IMG/VR virus record: IMGVR_UViG_3300037042_007690
Coordinates: 1-35,306 of that record
DNA from: a virus
DNA length: 35,306 nucleotides
Direction: 5' to 3' (one strand)
The notes under the pieces were generated by a model. The model saw only the letters and a list, made by a program, of their open reading frames with translations, was not told the origin of the DNA and did not search any database. Below are positions 1-9,474 of this stretch, piece by piece (the first letter of the stretch is position 1; every line of letters begins with the position of its first letter). The position numbers and the translations under genes are program-made.

Positions 1-141
1 AGTAAAAAAACCTTGTCCAGGGACAATTACTGAAGTACCACTAACAAATCCAGTTGTATCTAAAGCGCATACCGCATTTAAATTTGGATAAGAAGGAAGA
101 TTATTTGAAAAATTAGAAAAATAATGGCTCATATCAGACAT
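1..141 (-). CDS. Tail protein, 5' part (gene continues across the circular join)
   Basis: This is the N-terminal 47 codons of a tail protein whose remainder is at the right edge (34754-35293). The reading frame is open to base 1 and continues without interruption in the repeated sequence at 35168, giving a joined product of about 184 residues. Two in-frame starts exist: ATG at 141, directly against the AAGGA ribosome site, and ATG at 132, nine bases from it. Spacing favours 132. The N-terminus (MSDMSHYFSNF) shows no signal peptide. It lies downstream of the 714-residue fibre gene, separated from it by a hairpin, and is the first gene of the second tail cluster. I recognise no domain in this part. 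Its tail role is inferred from position. Confidence 0.8.
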   Translation of the reverse strand, partial: MSDMSHYFSNFSNNLPSYPNLNAVCALDTTGFVSGTSVIVPGQGFFT

Positions 142-185
142 TCCTTGTCATATATATATAATTATTCTAACATAATAAAAATAAA

Positions 186-220
186 TTAACAATATTTTTT
201 TATTAAAAATATATTGTTAA
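186..220 (-). terminator. AT-rich hairpin between tail genes
   Basis: An inverted repeat (TTAACAATAT arm, about 14 paired positions with one bulge, loop near 200-205) lies just after the stop of the 714-residue fibre gene. On the minus strand it is followed by a T-rich stretch. It could be a partial Rho-independent terminator that lowers expression of the following tail genes. The stem is almost all A-T, so its strength is doubtful. Confidence 0.5.
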
Positions 221-223
221 CTT

Positions 224-2368
224 TTACAATTTTACAATATAAGGTAAAGATAATGTTGGTTGATATTGATTTGTTTGAGATACAAAAGCATTAATATTTC
301 CAAATGTATCTACTTGTGCAACATTAAATCCGCCATTTGTCCAAGTAAATCCAGGTTGTGGATTTCCTAATCGTGTTTCCCCTTGCTGTAAATGAACATG
401 GGGACCAATTTCTGAATTAATTTGTTGATGATAAGCTTCGCCAAAAAAATCTGCCAATTCATTAGGAGAAGCTGTTTCATTATAACTAATTGTTTGAATT
501 CCTGTTCCTGCTGTTGTTAATGGAAGAATAACAGGCGCACTTCCTGTTGGCCCTCCAATTGCATTTGATAATGTAGTTGCTAATTGAAAATGTCCTAAAG
601 TAGATGTGGCAATAATATAATAAACAGTTGAAATATTTAAAGGAGCGGGTAACGTACCTGTTGTAGAAAATTTAACGGGTTTTCCTGTATATAAATTTTC
701 TGAACCTAATAAATCCATTATTAAAATATTACTAACACCATCAGTTGTAAATTGAAAAGAAAAATTTAATGACCCAATATTTGATATAGTTCTTCCAGAA
801 GGAAATGGAAATGCTAATTGATTATTAGCATCAAAATCTGCCTCAGCCGTTGCCCCTCGAACAATTGGAACGCCTGATGAATTATAAATAGGACAACGAA
901 CATTATTACAAGCTGTCCAATAAAATAAAAATAACGATTTTGCTTCTTGATTTGCATAAATTGTTGCATTACTTGATGGATTTCCAATAGTTCCATTTTG
1001 AAATGGAATCCATGTTCGAGGAAGATTTGTTAAATCTTGCCATAATTGAAGTGCGCCTGTTTTACCGGTTGTTGTTAAAGTACTTTGTTGTTCTTCTACA
1101 GTTAATTGATAAAAAGGCTGTACCGAATTAGTTTGTGTTAATTGATAATCGGAAAGTCCAATATTAAATGTTGAATTTAAAGGCATTCGAATTCTAATAA
1201 TTAATCGGCTTCCATTTTCAATATTTTTAGATGCCATAGAAGGAATTGCAATTACTCCTTGAAATTGTTGAAATTCATTAGTTAAATTGCAATTAAAACC
1301 AAATGTTACAACATCGGCTGATCCACCAACGCCAAATTGCTGAACCGCCTCTACAACTAAAGTAATAGGTGCTCCGCCTATTGATTGCGCCCAAATAGAA
1401 ACAGCAATACTTTCATTACTAAATGTACGCACATTATCATAAGGTTGATAAATATATTTATAAGTTTCGCCGCCAGTTCCAGCATTTGAACAAACATATT
1501 GTAGCCAATAAATCGAATCATTGTCTGGAAATAATGTAGCTTCTGCAAAAGTTTGGCGCGTAATAATATCTGTCCCATTGTTATTATTTTTTGTAAAAAA
1601 CCATTCATTTGCAATTTCAGTATAACCAACGCTTGGCATAACAGAAACATTAAACGTTGCATTTTCATCTATTGAAATTCCATTTTGGCCCCAAGAAGCT
1701 AAATCCCAAAAAGTAAATTGTGCATTTCTTCCATGATTTAAAACATCACCTCGTGAAACAGGTTGGCTTCCGCCTCCAGAAGTAGCATTAAAATTATCAA
1801 GTACGTACATTAAAACACCTATTGCATTACGAATTTCAAGATAATAATTGTCATTTAAATTTGATTGGTTAATTGCAAAATAAATTAATGCTTTACCGGT
1901 GTTGTCTAAAACAATTGGATTTGGAAGTGCAAAATTTCCTGTCCAGTCGGTATAAGTAGGTTTATAAACCGAATGATCTATAGAAGAATAAGTGGTAATT
2001 TTTCCATTAGATAATGGAATTATATAAGTCTGTCCTTCAGTCGTTATATATTGTTTTTGAATTCCTGGCGTTGTAATATCAACAGGTATTCCCGCCATTG
2101 CATTATCATAACTTGTTGCTAATTGATAATTATTTAAACCAATAACAATAATATAATAAGGAACACTTGGACTTAATGGACTTGGCAATGTATTGTTAGT
2201 GCTTAAAGTTACCGATAACCCCGTATAATAATTAGGATTAATGTTGCAAGTAATTGTATTTGTAACCGTATTAACAGTAAATTGAAAAATAGAAGGGGAA
2301 ACTAAAGAAACAAAGTCTTGAAATTCTTGCCAATAAGGTTTTGGTGCTGCAACGTATGAATAAGTCAT
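224..2368 (-). CDS. Large tail fibre / tailspike-like protein (714 aa)
   Basis: This is a probable receptor-contacting or fibre-attachment protein of the virion. Residues about 40-110 and about 565-635 are two diverged copies of one module (turns such as LPSPLSPSVPYYII and LPAPLNISTVYYII, followed by FQLATT or YQLATS). Related 'TGTLP..L..GT.YYV...FQL' segments are common in phage fibres. The middle (about 210-450) is beta-rich with many aromatic residues (ATFNVSVMP, SIAVSIWAQ, SRLIIRIRMPL) and resembles a carbohydrate-binding jelly-roll fold, which is inference. There is no coiled coil and no signal peptide. The start has a usable AAGGAAG site. It follows the ejection-protein block, where tail genes are expected. 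The exact role and receptor are unknown. Confidence 0.8.
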   Translation of the reverse strand: MTYSYVAAPKPYWQEFQDFVSLVSPSIFQFTVNTVTNTITCNINPNYYTGLSVTLSTNNTLPSPLSPSVPYYIIVIGLNNYQLATSYDNAMAGIPVDITTPGIQKQYITTEGQTYIIPLSNGKITTYSSIDHSVYKPTYTDWTGNFALPNPIVLDNTGKALIYFAINQSNLNDNYYLEIRNAIGVLMYVLDNFNATSGGGSQPVSRGDVLNHGRNAQFTFWDLASWGQNGISIDENATFNVSVMPSVGYTEIANEWFFTKNNNNGTDIITRQTFAEATLFPDNDSIYWLQYVCSNAGTGGETYKYIYQPYDNVRTFSNESIAVSIWAQSIGGAPITLVVEAVQQFGVGGSADVVTFGFNCNLTNEFQQFQGVIAIPSMASKNIENGSRLIIRIRMPLNSTFNIGLSDYQLTQTNSVQPFYQLTVEEQQSTLTTTGKTGALQLWQDLTNLPRTWIPFQNGTIGNPSSNATIYANQEAKSLFLFYWTACNNVRCPIYNSSGVPIVRGATAEADFDANNQLAFPFPSGRTISNIGSLNFSFQFTTDGVSNILIMDLLGSENLYTGKPVKFSTTGTLPAPLNISTVYYIIATSTLGHFQLATTLSNAIGGPTGSAPVILPLTTAGTGIQTISYNETASPNELADFFGEAYHQQINSEIGPHVHLQQGETRLGNPQPGFTWTNGGFNVAQVDTFGNINAFVSQTNQYQPTLSLPYIVKL

Positions 2369-2391
2369 TTTTATCTTCCTTAATTTTAAAA

Positions 2392-2408
2392 TGTGACGTC
2401 ATGTCACA
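2392..2408 (-). terminator. Hairpin between ejection protein and fibre gene
   Basis: TGTGAC and GTCACA pair around a 5-base loop, and on the minus strand the stem is followed by TTTTAAAA. It sits in the 42-bp gap between two leftward genes. A weak or attenuating terminator, or an mRNA-stabilising hairpin, is likely. Confidence 0.45.
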
Positions 2409-2410
2409 GG

Positions 2411-4510
2411 TTATTTCTGATAAGTATTTATTAATCCTGACAATAAAGCATTTAATTTTTGAGGAGAATTTTTTGCCATAGCTTGAAGAACGCTAGGAGT
2501 TATGCCATTATTTTTTGCAACGTAATTAATAAAAGAAGGATTTTCTAATAAACGTGCGCCCCCATGACCTGCTGCAATTGCACCTGCTAAACCAGTTAAT
2601 CCACCTGCAATTCCACCAGGAATACTTCCCTTGGATAAATCTTTTCCTTGTTGGTATCCAGCATATGCAGCACCACCTCCAAGCCCTAATGCTCCCAAAG
2701 TTCCTGAATTTAAACCACGAGCGCCCGTATTTGGTCTATTTAAAACATTATTTCTTGTTTCAGCGGTGCTATCATATAATGATTGTAAATTGTCTAAAGA
2801 AGACTTTGAATTGGGAAAAAGTGTTTTTTGTGTAATAGGATTTTTTAAAGCTTTATAAGCATTAACAATATTTTGTGCAGTTGGAGTTATAGCCCCCGTA
2901 TTAGCATCGGCCGGCGCATTTGACAAAAGATAAGCAATTCCGGGAAGCTCTCTTAAATCCTCGCCATTTTTTACTAAAGGAATATTATTAGCACTTTTTG
3001 GCATAACATCAACAAACTTTTTAGCCAATGCTGGATTACTTAATGCGCCTCGTTTAATTAATGTTTTTACATATTCTTGGCCAGTTAATGGGTTTCCTTT
3101 AGAATCTACGTCAAGCCCCTTATAAGGAACAACATTATTTTTATAATATTGTTGCGCATTTTTCCATGAATTAATAGCATTTAAAATTTGAGGGTCTTTA
3201 TTTCCCGTAAGTTCCGATGATAAATTCATGGCATTATCAAAATCATTTCGCAACCCCCCATTTAATTGATTAAGAACATGTGAATCAATATTATCACTTT
3301 GATTATTTCTTGATAATTTATTCATTCGCTGAATAGCTTTTGAGGTATTTTCAAAACTTGGAAAATTACTTCCAGCTCCTGAATTAATTGCATCATTTAA
3401 TACATTTATTGTCGATTGATTGTATTTTAAACTAGGAAAATCTTTAGATAATTGATTATTTTCATCCAATAACTGTTGCGCTTTAGAGCTATATTCGGCA
3501 GGATTAATATTAATTCCTGAATTTTTAGCTTTTAAAAAAGATTCATCATACATTTTTTCCGCATTATTTTTTATGTCGCCAATTCCTTTTTTAAAACTTT
3601 CAGAAACAGTATTAAATAAATTTTCATGATTTGATATTTTTTCTCCTGGAACAGAAGAAACCCCCTCATCTAATTCAGGAAGCATTTTATTAGCAATATC
3701 TGATGCGCGTTGATTCAGACTTTTTTCTGTATCAATTACTGATCCTTCAACCCCGGATAAAGGAAGTTTTCCCATTAAATCGGTATAAAAACTACTTAAA
3801 GCTGGAGAACCAACCACATCTCCCGCTTGCATGGGTACAGATGCCATTGCAGGTTCATTTTGTGCACTCATTGTTGCTTGAATTTGTTCAGGAGTTTTTC
3901 TAACGCCACCTTTTAAAAGAGATGACATGCCGGCCCCTAATGCTCGACCTACCCCACCACCAAAGGTTCCAGCTGCTGTTTCAATAAGGGGGTGATTTTG
4001 AGATTGAAGATATCCTATTCCTCCACCCAATGCAGAATCCGCCAATAATCCAATTCCTAAAGTTGGAGCTAACCCACCAGTAAAGGCATATAAAGGCATT
4101 GTTTCAGCCATATTTCCAGTAAATTCACCTGCCCCATAATAATTTGGATGTTGTTGAACTGAACTATTATTATCAAAATTAACACCGGGGGCTTGTAAAT
4201 TTGTGCCAAAAATTTTATTAACTGCGGGCGTTAATAATTTTTGATTAATACCTTGCCCTAATTCGCTTCCGCCTTTTAAAACGCCTAATCCAAATGATTG
4301 CATTTTAGGTAAAAAATTATTTTGATCAGGAATTAAAGCGATGTTATTATAAGCTGAAGAATTATCTATTAAATCAGTAGCCTTTAAATCTGAAAATGAA
4401 ATAGCGGGAGAATTAGCCGATGAACTAGTAAGATCATTTTTAGCAGCATTAATTACCCCCAAATCACTTGGATTAATATCATTAAAACTTACGTATTGAT
4501 CATTAGCCAT
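2411..4510 (-). CDS. Internal virion / DNA ejection protein (about 699 aa)
   Basis: This is the third and largest of three consecutive genes located where P22-like phages encode ejection proteins (gp7, gp20, gp16). It has glycine/alanine-rich, membrane-active-looking stretches at about 140-210 (GGGIGYLQ, GGGVGRALGAG) and about 610-660 (GLGGGAAYAGY, GGIAGGLTGLAGAIAAG), separated by a long helical, Asn/Lys-rich centre. This fits proteins that enter the envelope during DNA injection. An upstream in-frame GTG at 4522 exists, but the ATG at 4510 has GGTGGA at a better distance and starts MANDQYVSF. It overlaps the stop of the preceding gene by 8 bases, suggesting coupled translation. The function is from position and composition. 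I see no catalytic motif such as a transglycosylase. Confidence 0.7.
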   Translation of the reverse strand: MANDQYVSFNDINPSDLGVINAAKNDLTSSSANSPAISFSDLKATDLIDNSSAYNNIALIPDQNNFLPKMQSFGLGVLKGGSELGQGINQKLLTPAVNKIFGTNLQAPGVNFDNNSSVQQHPNYYGAGEFTGNMAETMPLYAFTGGLAPTLGIGLLADSALGGGIGYLQSQNHPLIETAAGTFGGGVGRALGAGMSSLLKGGVRKTPEQIQATMSAQNEPAMASVPMQAGDVVGSPALSSFYTDLMGKLPLSGVEGSVIDTEKSLNQRASDIANKMLPELDEGVSSVPGEKISNHENLFNTVSESFKKGIGDIKNNAEKMYDESFLKAKNSGININPAEYSSKAQQLLDENNQLSKDFPSLKYNQSTINVLNDAINSGAGSNFPSFENTSKAIQRMNKLSRNNQSDNIDSHVLNQLNGGLRNDFDNAMNLSSELTGNKDPQILNAINSWKNAQQYYKNNVVPYKGLDVDSKGNPLTGQEYVKTLIKRGALSNPALAKKFVDVMPKSANNIPLVKNGEDLRELPGIAYLLSNAPADANTGAITPTAQNIVNAYKALKNPITQKTLFPNSKSSLDNLQSLYDSTAETRNNVLNRPNTGARGLNSGTLGALGLGGGAAYAGYQQGKDLSKGSIPGGIAGGLTGLAGAIAAGHGGARLLENPSFINYVAKNNGITPSVLQAMAKNSPQKLNALLSGLINTYQK

Positions 4511-5843
4511 TAGGATTTCCACCTATTTTTTTTAATACTTCTTTTTGAATATTAGGCGAAAGATTAGAATACCAATTTTTTAAAACCCCATTAGATTTAT
4601 CCTGAGACGATACTTTTGGCAAAGAAACATAATATCCTTGATTGGGATTTCTTAATGATTGCAAGGCTTCTGGTGTAGTAAATGGTTGATAATCAGTTGC
4701 CCAAGAAGTAGATTTTCCATTTTTTTCGTCAAAATAATTTCTTTGATCTCTAAATTCATTATATAAAACATTTTTTTCAGTTGGCGTAATTCCGGGATTA
4801 TTATTTTCAACTTCATTTAAAAATTGTTGATAAGTTTTATCTTGATTTATTTTTGATTTATAAAAATTAATTAATTTTTCTTTAGCAGCAGGTTCTAATT
4901 TTCTACTAAGCCCTTTACTAGCTGCCGCTAAATTGTTATCTTGATTAGTTATATGACCCGAGCCAGCAATAGATTTTGCAATTGAATTTTTTAAATTATT
5001 TGCGGCAATATCGGTTAATTGTTCTGCACTTTTATCACCTGGCGTTAAAGCAATACTTGAAGAAATTTGGTCATCTCCAATTGCCGGTCCTTTTAAATTA
5101 CTTTTATTATAATTTTCATCAAACATATTAGCCCAATATTCTTGATCAATTAAATTTTTTTGATTAGCTGCAGCATCTGATTGCATTGTAGTATTCATAT
5201 TAGCGTTATTAATTGCTGCTGTATTAGCGCCTGCTTGCCCTGCTTGTAATTGCTGCATAAAAGAAAACCGTTGCTCTGGAGTCATTGTTAATAATTTATC
5301 TTGAAGACTTCCTGCTGTAATATTTGTAGCGCCTGGCGCTGCTTGAATTGATGGAACGTTGCTTGCTGAAACAGGATTTGGAGGATTTCCGCCGACTTGC
5401 ACTCCTGGAATTGGATCATTAATATCACCCGAATTAGAATTTCCAAAATCTCCAAAATTGTTATTTCCTGTATTTTGTGGCAAATTATTTACTGAACCAT
5501 TTTTAGCATAATTATCCAATTGAGCCATGGCGCGAACAGTTGGGTCTGTAAATTGATCGTTGTAAGCTTGCGAAATTCTACTTGGCGTAACTCCACTGGT
5601 TAAATTAGCATTTGCTTGTGCATTTGCAGCATTAGCATTTGTTAATCCCCCTTGAGCTTTTAATAAATTTAATTTAGCTTGCAAATTAGGCGTAACAAAT
5701 GGCAAACCCATTTGTTGAGCCTGATTATCCATTCTATTTTTTTGCCATTGTTGAAAATTTAAATAAGGTTGAGCAAAACTATTTGCTTGGTTTTTACCTT
5801 GATTGGCAAAAGCAGCCAAATCTGCCAATGATAAATCCGGCAT
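4503..5843 (-). CDS. Putative ejection / internal virion protein (446 aa)
   Basis: This is the second member of the three-gene ejection block. The N-terminal third is rich in Gln, Ala and Asn (QAKLNLLKAQGG, NANAANAQANANL), the middle has low-complexity Gly/Asn/Pro, and the C-terminal half is helical and charged. There is no signal peptide, membrane helix or recognisable enzyme motif. It starts 14 bases after the preceding gene and its end overlaps the next start. Composition and position match P22 gp20/gp7-type proteins, but sequence similarity cannot be claimed from reading alone. A scaffold or tail-assembly role is the alternative. Confidence 0.6.
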   Translation of the reverse strand: MPDLSLADLAAFANQGKNQANSFAQPYLNFQQWQKNRMDNQAQQMGLPFVTPNLQAKLNLLKAQGGLTNANAANAQANANLTSGVTPSRISQAYNDQFTDPTVRAMAQLDNYAKNGSVNNLPQNTGNNNFGDFGNSNSGDINDPIPGVQVGGNPPNPVSASNVPSIQAAPGATNITAGSLQDKLLTMTPEQRFSFMQQLQAGQAGANTAAINNANMNTTMQSDAAANQKNLIDQEYWANMFDENYNKSNLKGPAIGDDQISSSIALTPGDKSAEQLTDIAANNLKNSIAKSIAGSGHITNQDNNLAAASKGLSRKLEPAAKEKLINFYKSKINQDKTYQQFLNEVENNNPGITPTEKNVLYNEFRDQRNYFDEKNGKSTSWATDYQPFTTPEALQSLRNPNQGYYVSLPKVSSQDKSNGVLKNWYSNLSPNIQKEVLKKIGGNPNG

Positions 5844-5857
5844 ATATAATCCTTAAA

Positions 5858-6661
5858 TTAAAAAAAACTTGAAAGTGCTTGCCCAGCAGATCCTAAAAAA
5901 TTACCTATACCACTAGAGCGAGATTGATCACCATAAGCTCTAGCCATACCTTGATTTTGATGAGCATTACCAATTTCTGAACCTGTATTCATATAATTAT
6001 TAGAAAGCTGGTTGCTTGCGTTATACCCATTTTGCATGGCAGGATTAAAACTATTTTGAGCGCCGCTCATTAATCCCATCATATTGTTAAAATATTGTTG
6101 TTGATCTTGAGAGCTAATATCATTAGCCATATTCATAAGTCCTCGTTGATTAGCGTTTGAACCAATCATTCCGCTTGCAGCTGCCGCATTTTCTCCAGCA
6201 TTCATTCCTTGAGCCATATGATAACGAGCCATTGGAGACATTTGATAATTATCCATCCATGTTCCTCCTCCTTGCCCTCCACCTGAAGATAAATTCATAC
6301 CTGTAGCCTGTGGGGCGCCTCCTCCTTGATAAGTTCCTCCTGGGCCTAAAAGAGGCTTTTGAGAACCGTTTTGGCCCATTTGAGGGTTTTGCATGCCCCC
6401 TGGGCCTAACAAACCATTTCTTTGATTACCTGCCCCATAACCCCCACCGCCCATCATCATCATGGCTTGACGCATCATTTCATCACCCATTCCCATATTG
6501 CTTTGGGAAGCTTGTTGCCCTTGCTGGATCCAAGGATCTAATGTTTCTTTTGATTTATCTAAATATTTTTGATAATCATCAATTGATTGCCCATATGCAT
6601 TAGACATATCATTTGCAGCTGATTGCCCACCACCACCAAATACATCATCAAACCAACTCAT
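5858..6661 (-). CDS. Gly/Met/Gln-rich internal virion protein (267 aa)
   Basis: The protein starts MSWFDDVFGGGG, a beginning often seen in small podovirus internal proteins. Residues about 55-140 are extremely rich in Gly, Met and Gln (MMRQAMMMMGGGG, GLLGPGG repeated), and the rest is Asn/Ser/Met-rich with short helices. There is no membrane helix or enzyme motif. AAGGA precedes the ATG at good distance. It is the first of the three presumed ejection proteins, so a gp7-like injected protein is the best guess. A flexible linker or adaptor is also possible. Confidence 0.6.
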   Translation of the reverse strand: MSWFDDVFGGGGQSAANDMSNAYGQSIDDYQKYLDKSKETLDPWIQQGQQASQSNMGMGDEMMRQAMMMMGGGGYGAGNQRNGLLGPGGMQNPQMGQNGSQKPLLGPGGTYQGGGAPQATGMNLSSGGGQGGGTWMDNYQMSPMARYHMAQGMNAGENAAAASGMIGSNANQRGLMNMANDISSQDQQQYFNNMMGLMSGAQNSFNPAMQNGYNASNQLSNNYMNTGSEIGNAHQNQGMARAYGDQSRSSGIGNFLGSAGQALSSFF

Positions 6662-6706
6662 ATTTAATCCTTTAAATATAATTTTAAAAAATTTTAATGG
6701 CGCTAA

Positions 6707-7021
6707 TTACGAACTAATAAGACCAAAAGTTTTAAATACTGCGTCTACTCCTGCCGTTCCTGACTGAACACATATCCAGCCTGCAAAACCTCCAGCAATT
6801 GGATTTAAATTAAAAATTATATTTCCTTTTGCAAAAAGGCCGGTTGATGGAATCGATTGGCTAAACGTAATATTGCTATAACTGTTTAAAGAAACTTGAA
6901 CATTGCTAAACCATTTTCTCCAATCATTAGATGGCGTCAAGTCTTTTGATACCATTGGAGCGCGGTTGTTTGGCAAATTAATTTTGTTTTCTGAAACATA
7001 ACGATTTGCTTGATTGACCAT
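6707..7021 (-). CDS. Small structural protein with fibre-type C-terminal motif (104 aa)
   Basis: The start overlaps the stop of the gp10-like gene (TAATG), so translation is probably coupled. The C-terminal 45 residues (GNIIFN, GGFAGWICVQSGTAG, FKTFG) match a pattern widespread in phage fibre and head-tail proteins, in which a 'GD.V.N..P..GG..GW.C...GT.G.W..FG.I' segment forms a small beta domain. In P22 the gene after gp10 is the tail needle, but this protein has no long coiled coil and is shorter. I therefore call it a virion protein of unknown role, possibly a plug or adaptor of the tail. Confidence 0.6.
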   Translation of the reverse strand: MVNQANRYVSENKINLPNNRAPMVSKDLTPSNDWRKWFSNVQVSLNSYSNITFSQSIPSTGLFAKGNIIFNLNPIAGGFAGWICVQSGTAGVDAVFKTFGLISS

Positions 7022-8550
7022 TAACTGTTTCCTTCTTGAATGGTTAAATTAGCGCCCATTAAATAAACACGAACAGGATCATATATTTCAAGTTTTGCAA
7101 TAAAGCATCGCGTGTACCCTCTTGCAAACCAATACATTCGAGTTTTATATTGACCAATTTTTCCTAAAGTAGCTGGGCACGAATCACTAAATGTATGACC
7201 ATAATCATAACTAATTGATAAAAAAACTTTTGGGTTATAACCTGAAGGTTTATTTATTGTTGGGTTTGAAAGCCCAACGCCACCTTCAAAATCTACTTCA
7301 AATTTATTAATAAAAAATCTTTTATAATTAGGCGAATAAAATTCAGGACCAATTCGAACATATTTTATATTTTCAGCAATAGGATTATTGTTAATATCAT
7401 AACCACCAAAATTTGTTCTTATTTTCGTAGAAAAATTTAAAATTTCAGGACCTTTTAAATTGCCAATTAAATGCACCCCATTTGGCAAATAATAAGTATG
7501 GCAACTTGCTAAAAACATATCGTCATTTAACATAGCCATATTTGTCCAGGCTGGATAACCTTTATCATCAATCATGCTTAAATCAGCAAGCCACGTAACA
7601 TTTTCAGAAGGAAAAGTAATAAGATAAAAAGAATGTCCATCTTGGTTAAATGAAAATGCAAACGCATTACTTACATCACCATAATTTTGTATTTTCCAAT
7701 CGACAGAAGGCGTGCTAATCGCAACTGCTTTTCCTCCATCGCTCATCATAATTGAACTAATTCCATTTCTATTTGAACCCAACCAAATTAAAACCCCATC
7801 ATCTTTTTTTGTAGCATTGCACAAAGATGCGGTAGCTCCAAGGCCATATTCAAAAATGGCATTATTATCGCGAGAGTAAGGAAATTGAGGATAATTTTGA
7901 TTTACGCCCGCATACCAAGTTTCTGTAATATAATTTCCAAATAAAAACAGTCTTTGATTGACAACCCCCAATCCTTGAAAAGTATCCGCTTTCGCGCTAA
8001 TTGTTGCACTATTTGGGGCATTTAAAGTTGTCCAACTTGTCGCATCATTAGCATTAGAAACTTGCCAAACGTTTGTGTCGGAATCACAAACAATAAAAAA
8101 ATCACTAAAATATACGCAATAAAAAGGATTTGGCAAAAAATTACTATTCGTTATTTTTGAAAAAACACCGGTAACAAAGTTATAAACATAACCAGCGGCT
8201 CCATCAACAATTAAAATTTGATTAGGGCCACTGGACATGCTTATAAATCCGGATGATGTAGTAATTGTGCCAATAGGGTTAATGTCATATTCTTTATCAA
8301 ACGTATAAATTCTATTTTCAAGAACCACTAAACCAATTTCTTGATAAGAATAAATTTGTCTTATAGGACTTGTTGTTGCAGGATTAACATTTTTTATTAA
8401 TTCAGTTCCTGGAGTTGGCGCAAATGCCATATTTTTAACGGCTTTTTGGTCTTCTACTAAATAAAAATTAACCGTTTTTTGAATATCAAATTCTACCGAA
8501 CGCTCGGGATAAGAAAAACCAATTATTGGATAAGGAATATCAATGGCCAT
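7021..8550 (-). CDS. P22 gp10-like packaged-DNA stabilisation / tail hub protein (509 aa)
   Basis: It resembles the Phage_stabilise (P22 gp10) family, the second tail-accessory ring that closes the portal after packaging and carries fibres. Evidence is the N-terminal pattern (PIIGFSYPERS, QKTVNFYL, GTELIKNV), the beta-propeller-like series of strands with evenly spaced GxxVxxNxRxFLFG-type turns (GLGVVNQRLFLFGNYITE), and a length close to the family's roughly 470-510 residues. It follows the gp4-like gene by 5 bases, as in P22-like phages. The start is ATG, with no closer alternative. The stop overlaps the next start. Family assignment is good; the detailed fibre partner is unknown. Confidence 0.8.
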   Translation of the reverse strand: MAIDIPYPIIGFSYPERSVEFDIQKTVNFYLVEDQKAVKNMAFAPTPGTELIKNVNPATTSPIRQIYSYQEIGLVVLENRIYTFDKEYDINPIGTITTSSGFISMSSGPNQILIVDGAAGYVYNFVTGVFSKITNSNFLPNPFYCVYFSDFFIVCDSDTNVWQVSNANDATSWTTLNAPNSATISAKADTFQGLGVVNQRLFLFGNYITETWYAGVNQNYPQFPYSRDNNAIFEYGLGATASLCNATKKDDGVLIWLGSNRNGISSIMMSDGGKAVAISTPSVDWKIQNYGDVSNAFAFSFNQDGHSFYLITFPSENVTWLADLSMIDDKGYPAWTNMAMLNDDMFLASCHTYYLPNGVHLIGNLKGPEILNFSTKIRTNFGGYDINNNPIAENIKYVRIGPEFYSPNYKRFFINKFEVDFEGGVGLSNPTINKPSGYNPKVFLSISYDYGHTFSDSCPATLGKIGQYKTRMYWFARGYTRCFIAKLEIYDPVRVYLMGANLTIQEGNS

Positions 8551-8555
8551 AATAA

Positions 8556-9308
8556 TTAATTTCCACTTACGCCAAAAAAATAACTTCCATAACCAACACG
8601 CCTATTATTCATTGATTGAGAAGGTTGCAAAGTTAAATCCATTTTGTTTGATCCCATCATATCAGCCATGCTTTTTTTATACCGCTCAATAAAATCAGGC
8701 GAAATATCTTTTCCATACGACATGCAAATATCCATCATTAATCGATATTTAAGACACAAAAGAAAATTGTCTGGGAATTGAACACTTAAATCGACAAAAA
8801 TATTATCTTCAGGCAATGGAGACAATCGTTGTTTTGCTATAATGGTTGCGCTATAAGATTGAGAAGGTATTGGCTGAACTAATATTTCGGAATATTGCGG
8901 ATAATCTCTTAAAAGATAAACCGAAGGATAATTAGTTATTCCTCGATATGAAATATTTGCATATTGAGCTTCTGTAATGCGTGTAAGGTTTCGATTAACT
9001 TTATTAGTTGGAAGATCTAAAAAAAAAGAAAAAGTAATAACGTCAATAATTGATTGTGTATTTAAAAAAAGGCTTTTATTTAAACCAAACGTGTAGCTTT
9101 CTTGATTAGGAACAAAAGAAAATTTAATGGGTTCATTATTGTATGGAATAATTCCAGACATACCACCCCATGCTCTAATGATGTCATTAAGAAGAATAAA
9201 AGCATGTTTAATCATATACTCGGGTAAGGACCCGTAAGGGCCCCCTTCCTGAGGGATAATGCCGCTCTGTAAAATCGCATCCGTGATTAGACTATTAGCC
9301 GTCACCAT
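8556..9308 (-). CDS. P22 gp4-like head-completion / tail accessory protein (250 aa)
   Basis: The first 50 residues (ITDAILQSGII, PEYMIKHAFILLNDIIRAW) show the helical pattern of the gp4 family. Members bind under the portal after packaging and start tail assembly. In P22 gp4 is 166 residues, and longer versions of about 200-250 are usual in relatives. The central part is beta-rich and the C-terminal part helical (DNFLLCLKYRLMMDICMSYGK). The upstream region repeats GGATGGTGA twice, and the chosen ATG at 9308 is preceded by AAGGA and GATAGG. Its position between coat and gp10-like genes supports the call. Confidence 0.75.
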   Translation of the reverse strand: MVTANSLITDAILQSGIIPQEGGPYGSLPEYMIKHAFILLNDIIRAWGGMSGIIPYNNEPIKFSFVPNQESYTFGLNKSLFLNTQSIIDVITFSFFLDLPTNKVNRNLTRITEAQYANISYRGITNYPSVYLLRDYPQYSEILVQPIPSQSYSATIIAKQRLSPLPEDNIFVDLSVQFPDNFLLCLKYRLMMDICMSYGKDISPDFIERYKKSMADMMGSNKMDLTLQPSQSMNNRRVGYGSYFFGVSGN

Positions 9309-9366
9309 CCTATCACCATCCTTGGCAAATTCTTTTTAAATAATAATCATTATTTAATTACTAAAT

Positions 9367-9474
9367 TTAAATTCTTAATTTTTTTTTTAAATGTTCAGGC
9401 AAAAGAAATATTGCATTACGCAAAATTATATTGGCTTTTATTTTCCAAATTTCCAATGCTTCATTATTTTTCAT
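9367..9474 (-). CDS. Small helical protein (35 aa)
   Basis: ATG at 9474 overlaps the end of the 92-residue gene by 11 bases and has GAAGG just upstream. The product (starts MKNNEALEIWKIK, ends HLKKKLRI) is one amphipathic helix with a hydrophobic centre (NIILRNAIFLLP). It would be translated by coupling in the coat-to-gp4 interval. The remaining 58 bases to the gp4-like gene hold nothing evident. It is small, so it could be chance, but overlap and ribosome site favour a real gene. Confidence 0.45.
   Translation of the reverse strand: MKNNEALEIWKIKANIILRNAIFLLPEHLKKKLRI

Noticed and set aside
1-126. Biological terminal redundancy (T7-like direct ends)
   Set aside because: The repeat lies inside a gene that is only intact when the ends are joined, and the terminase and portal are of the P22 headful type; an assembly overlap is more likely.
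2392-2408. CRP-like site (TGTGA ... TCACA)
   Set aside because: The spacer is seven bases rather than six, and the site lies between two co-directional late genes with a T-run after it, so a hairpin terminator fits better.
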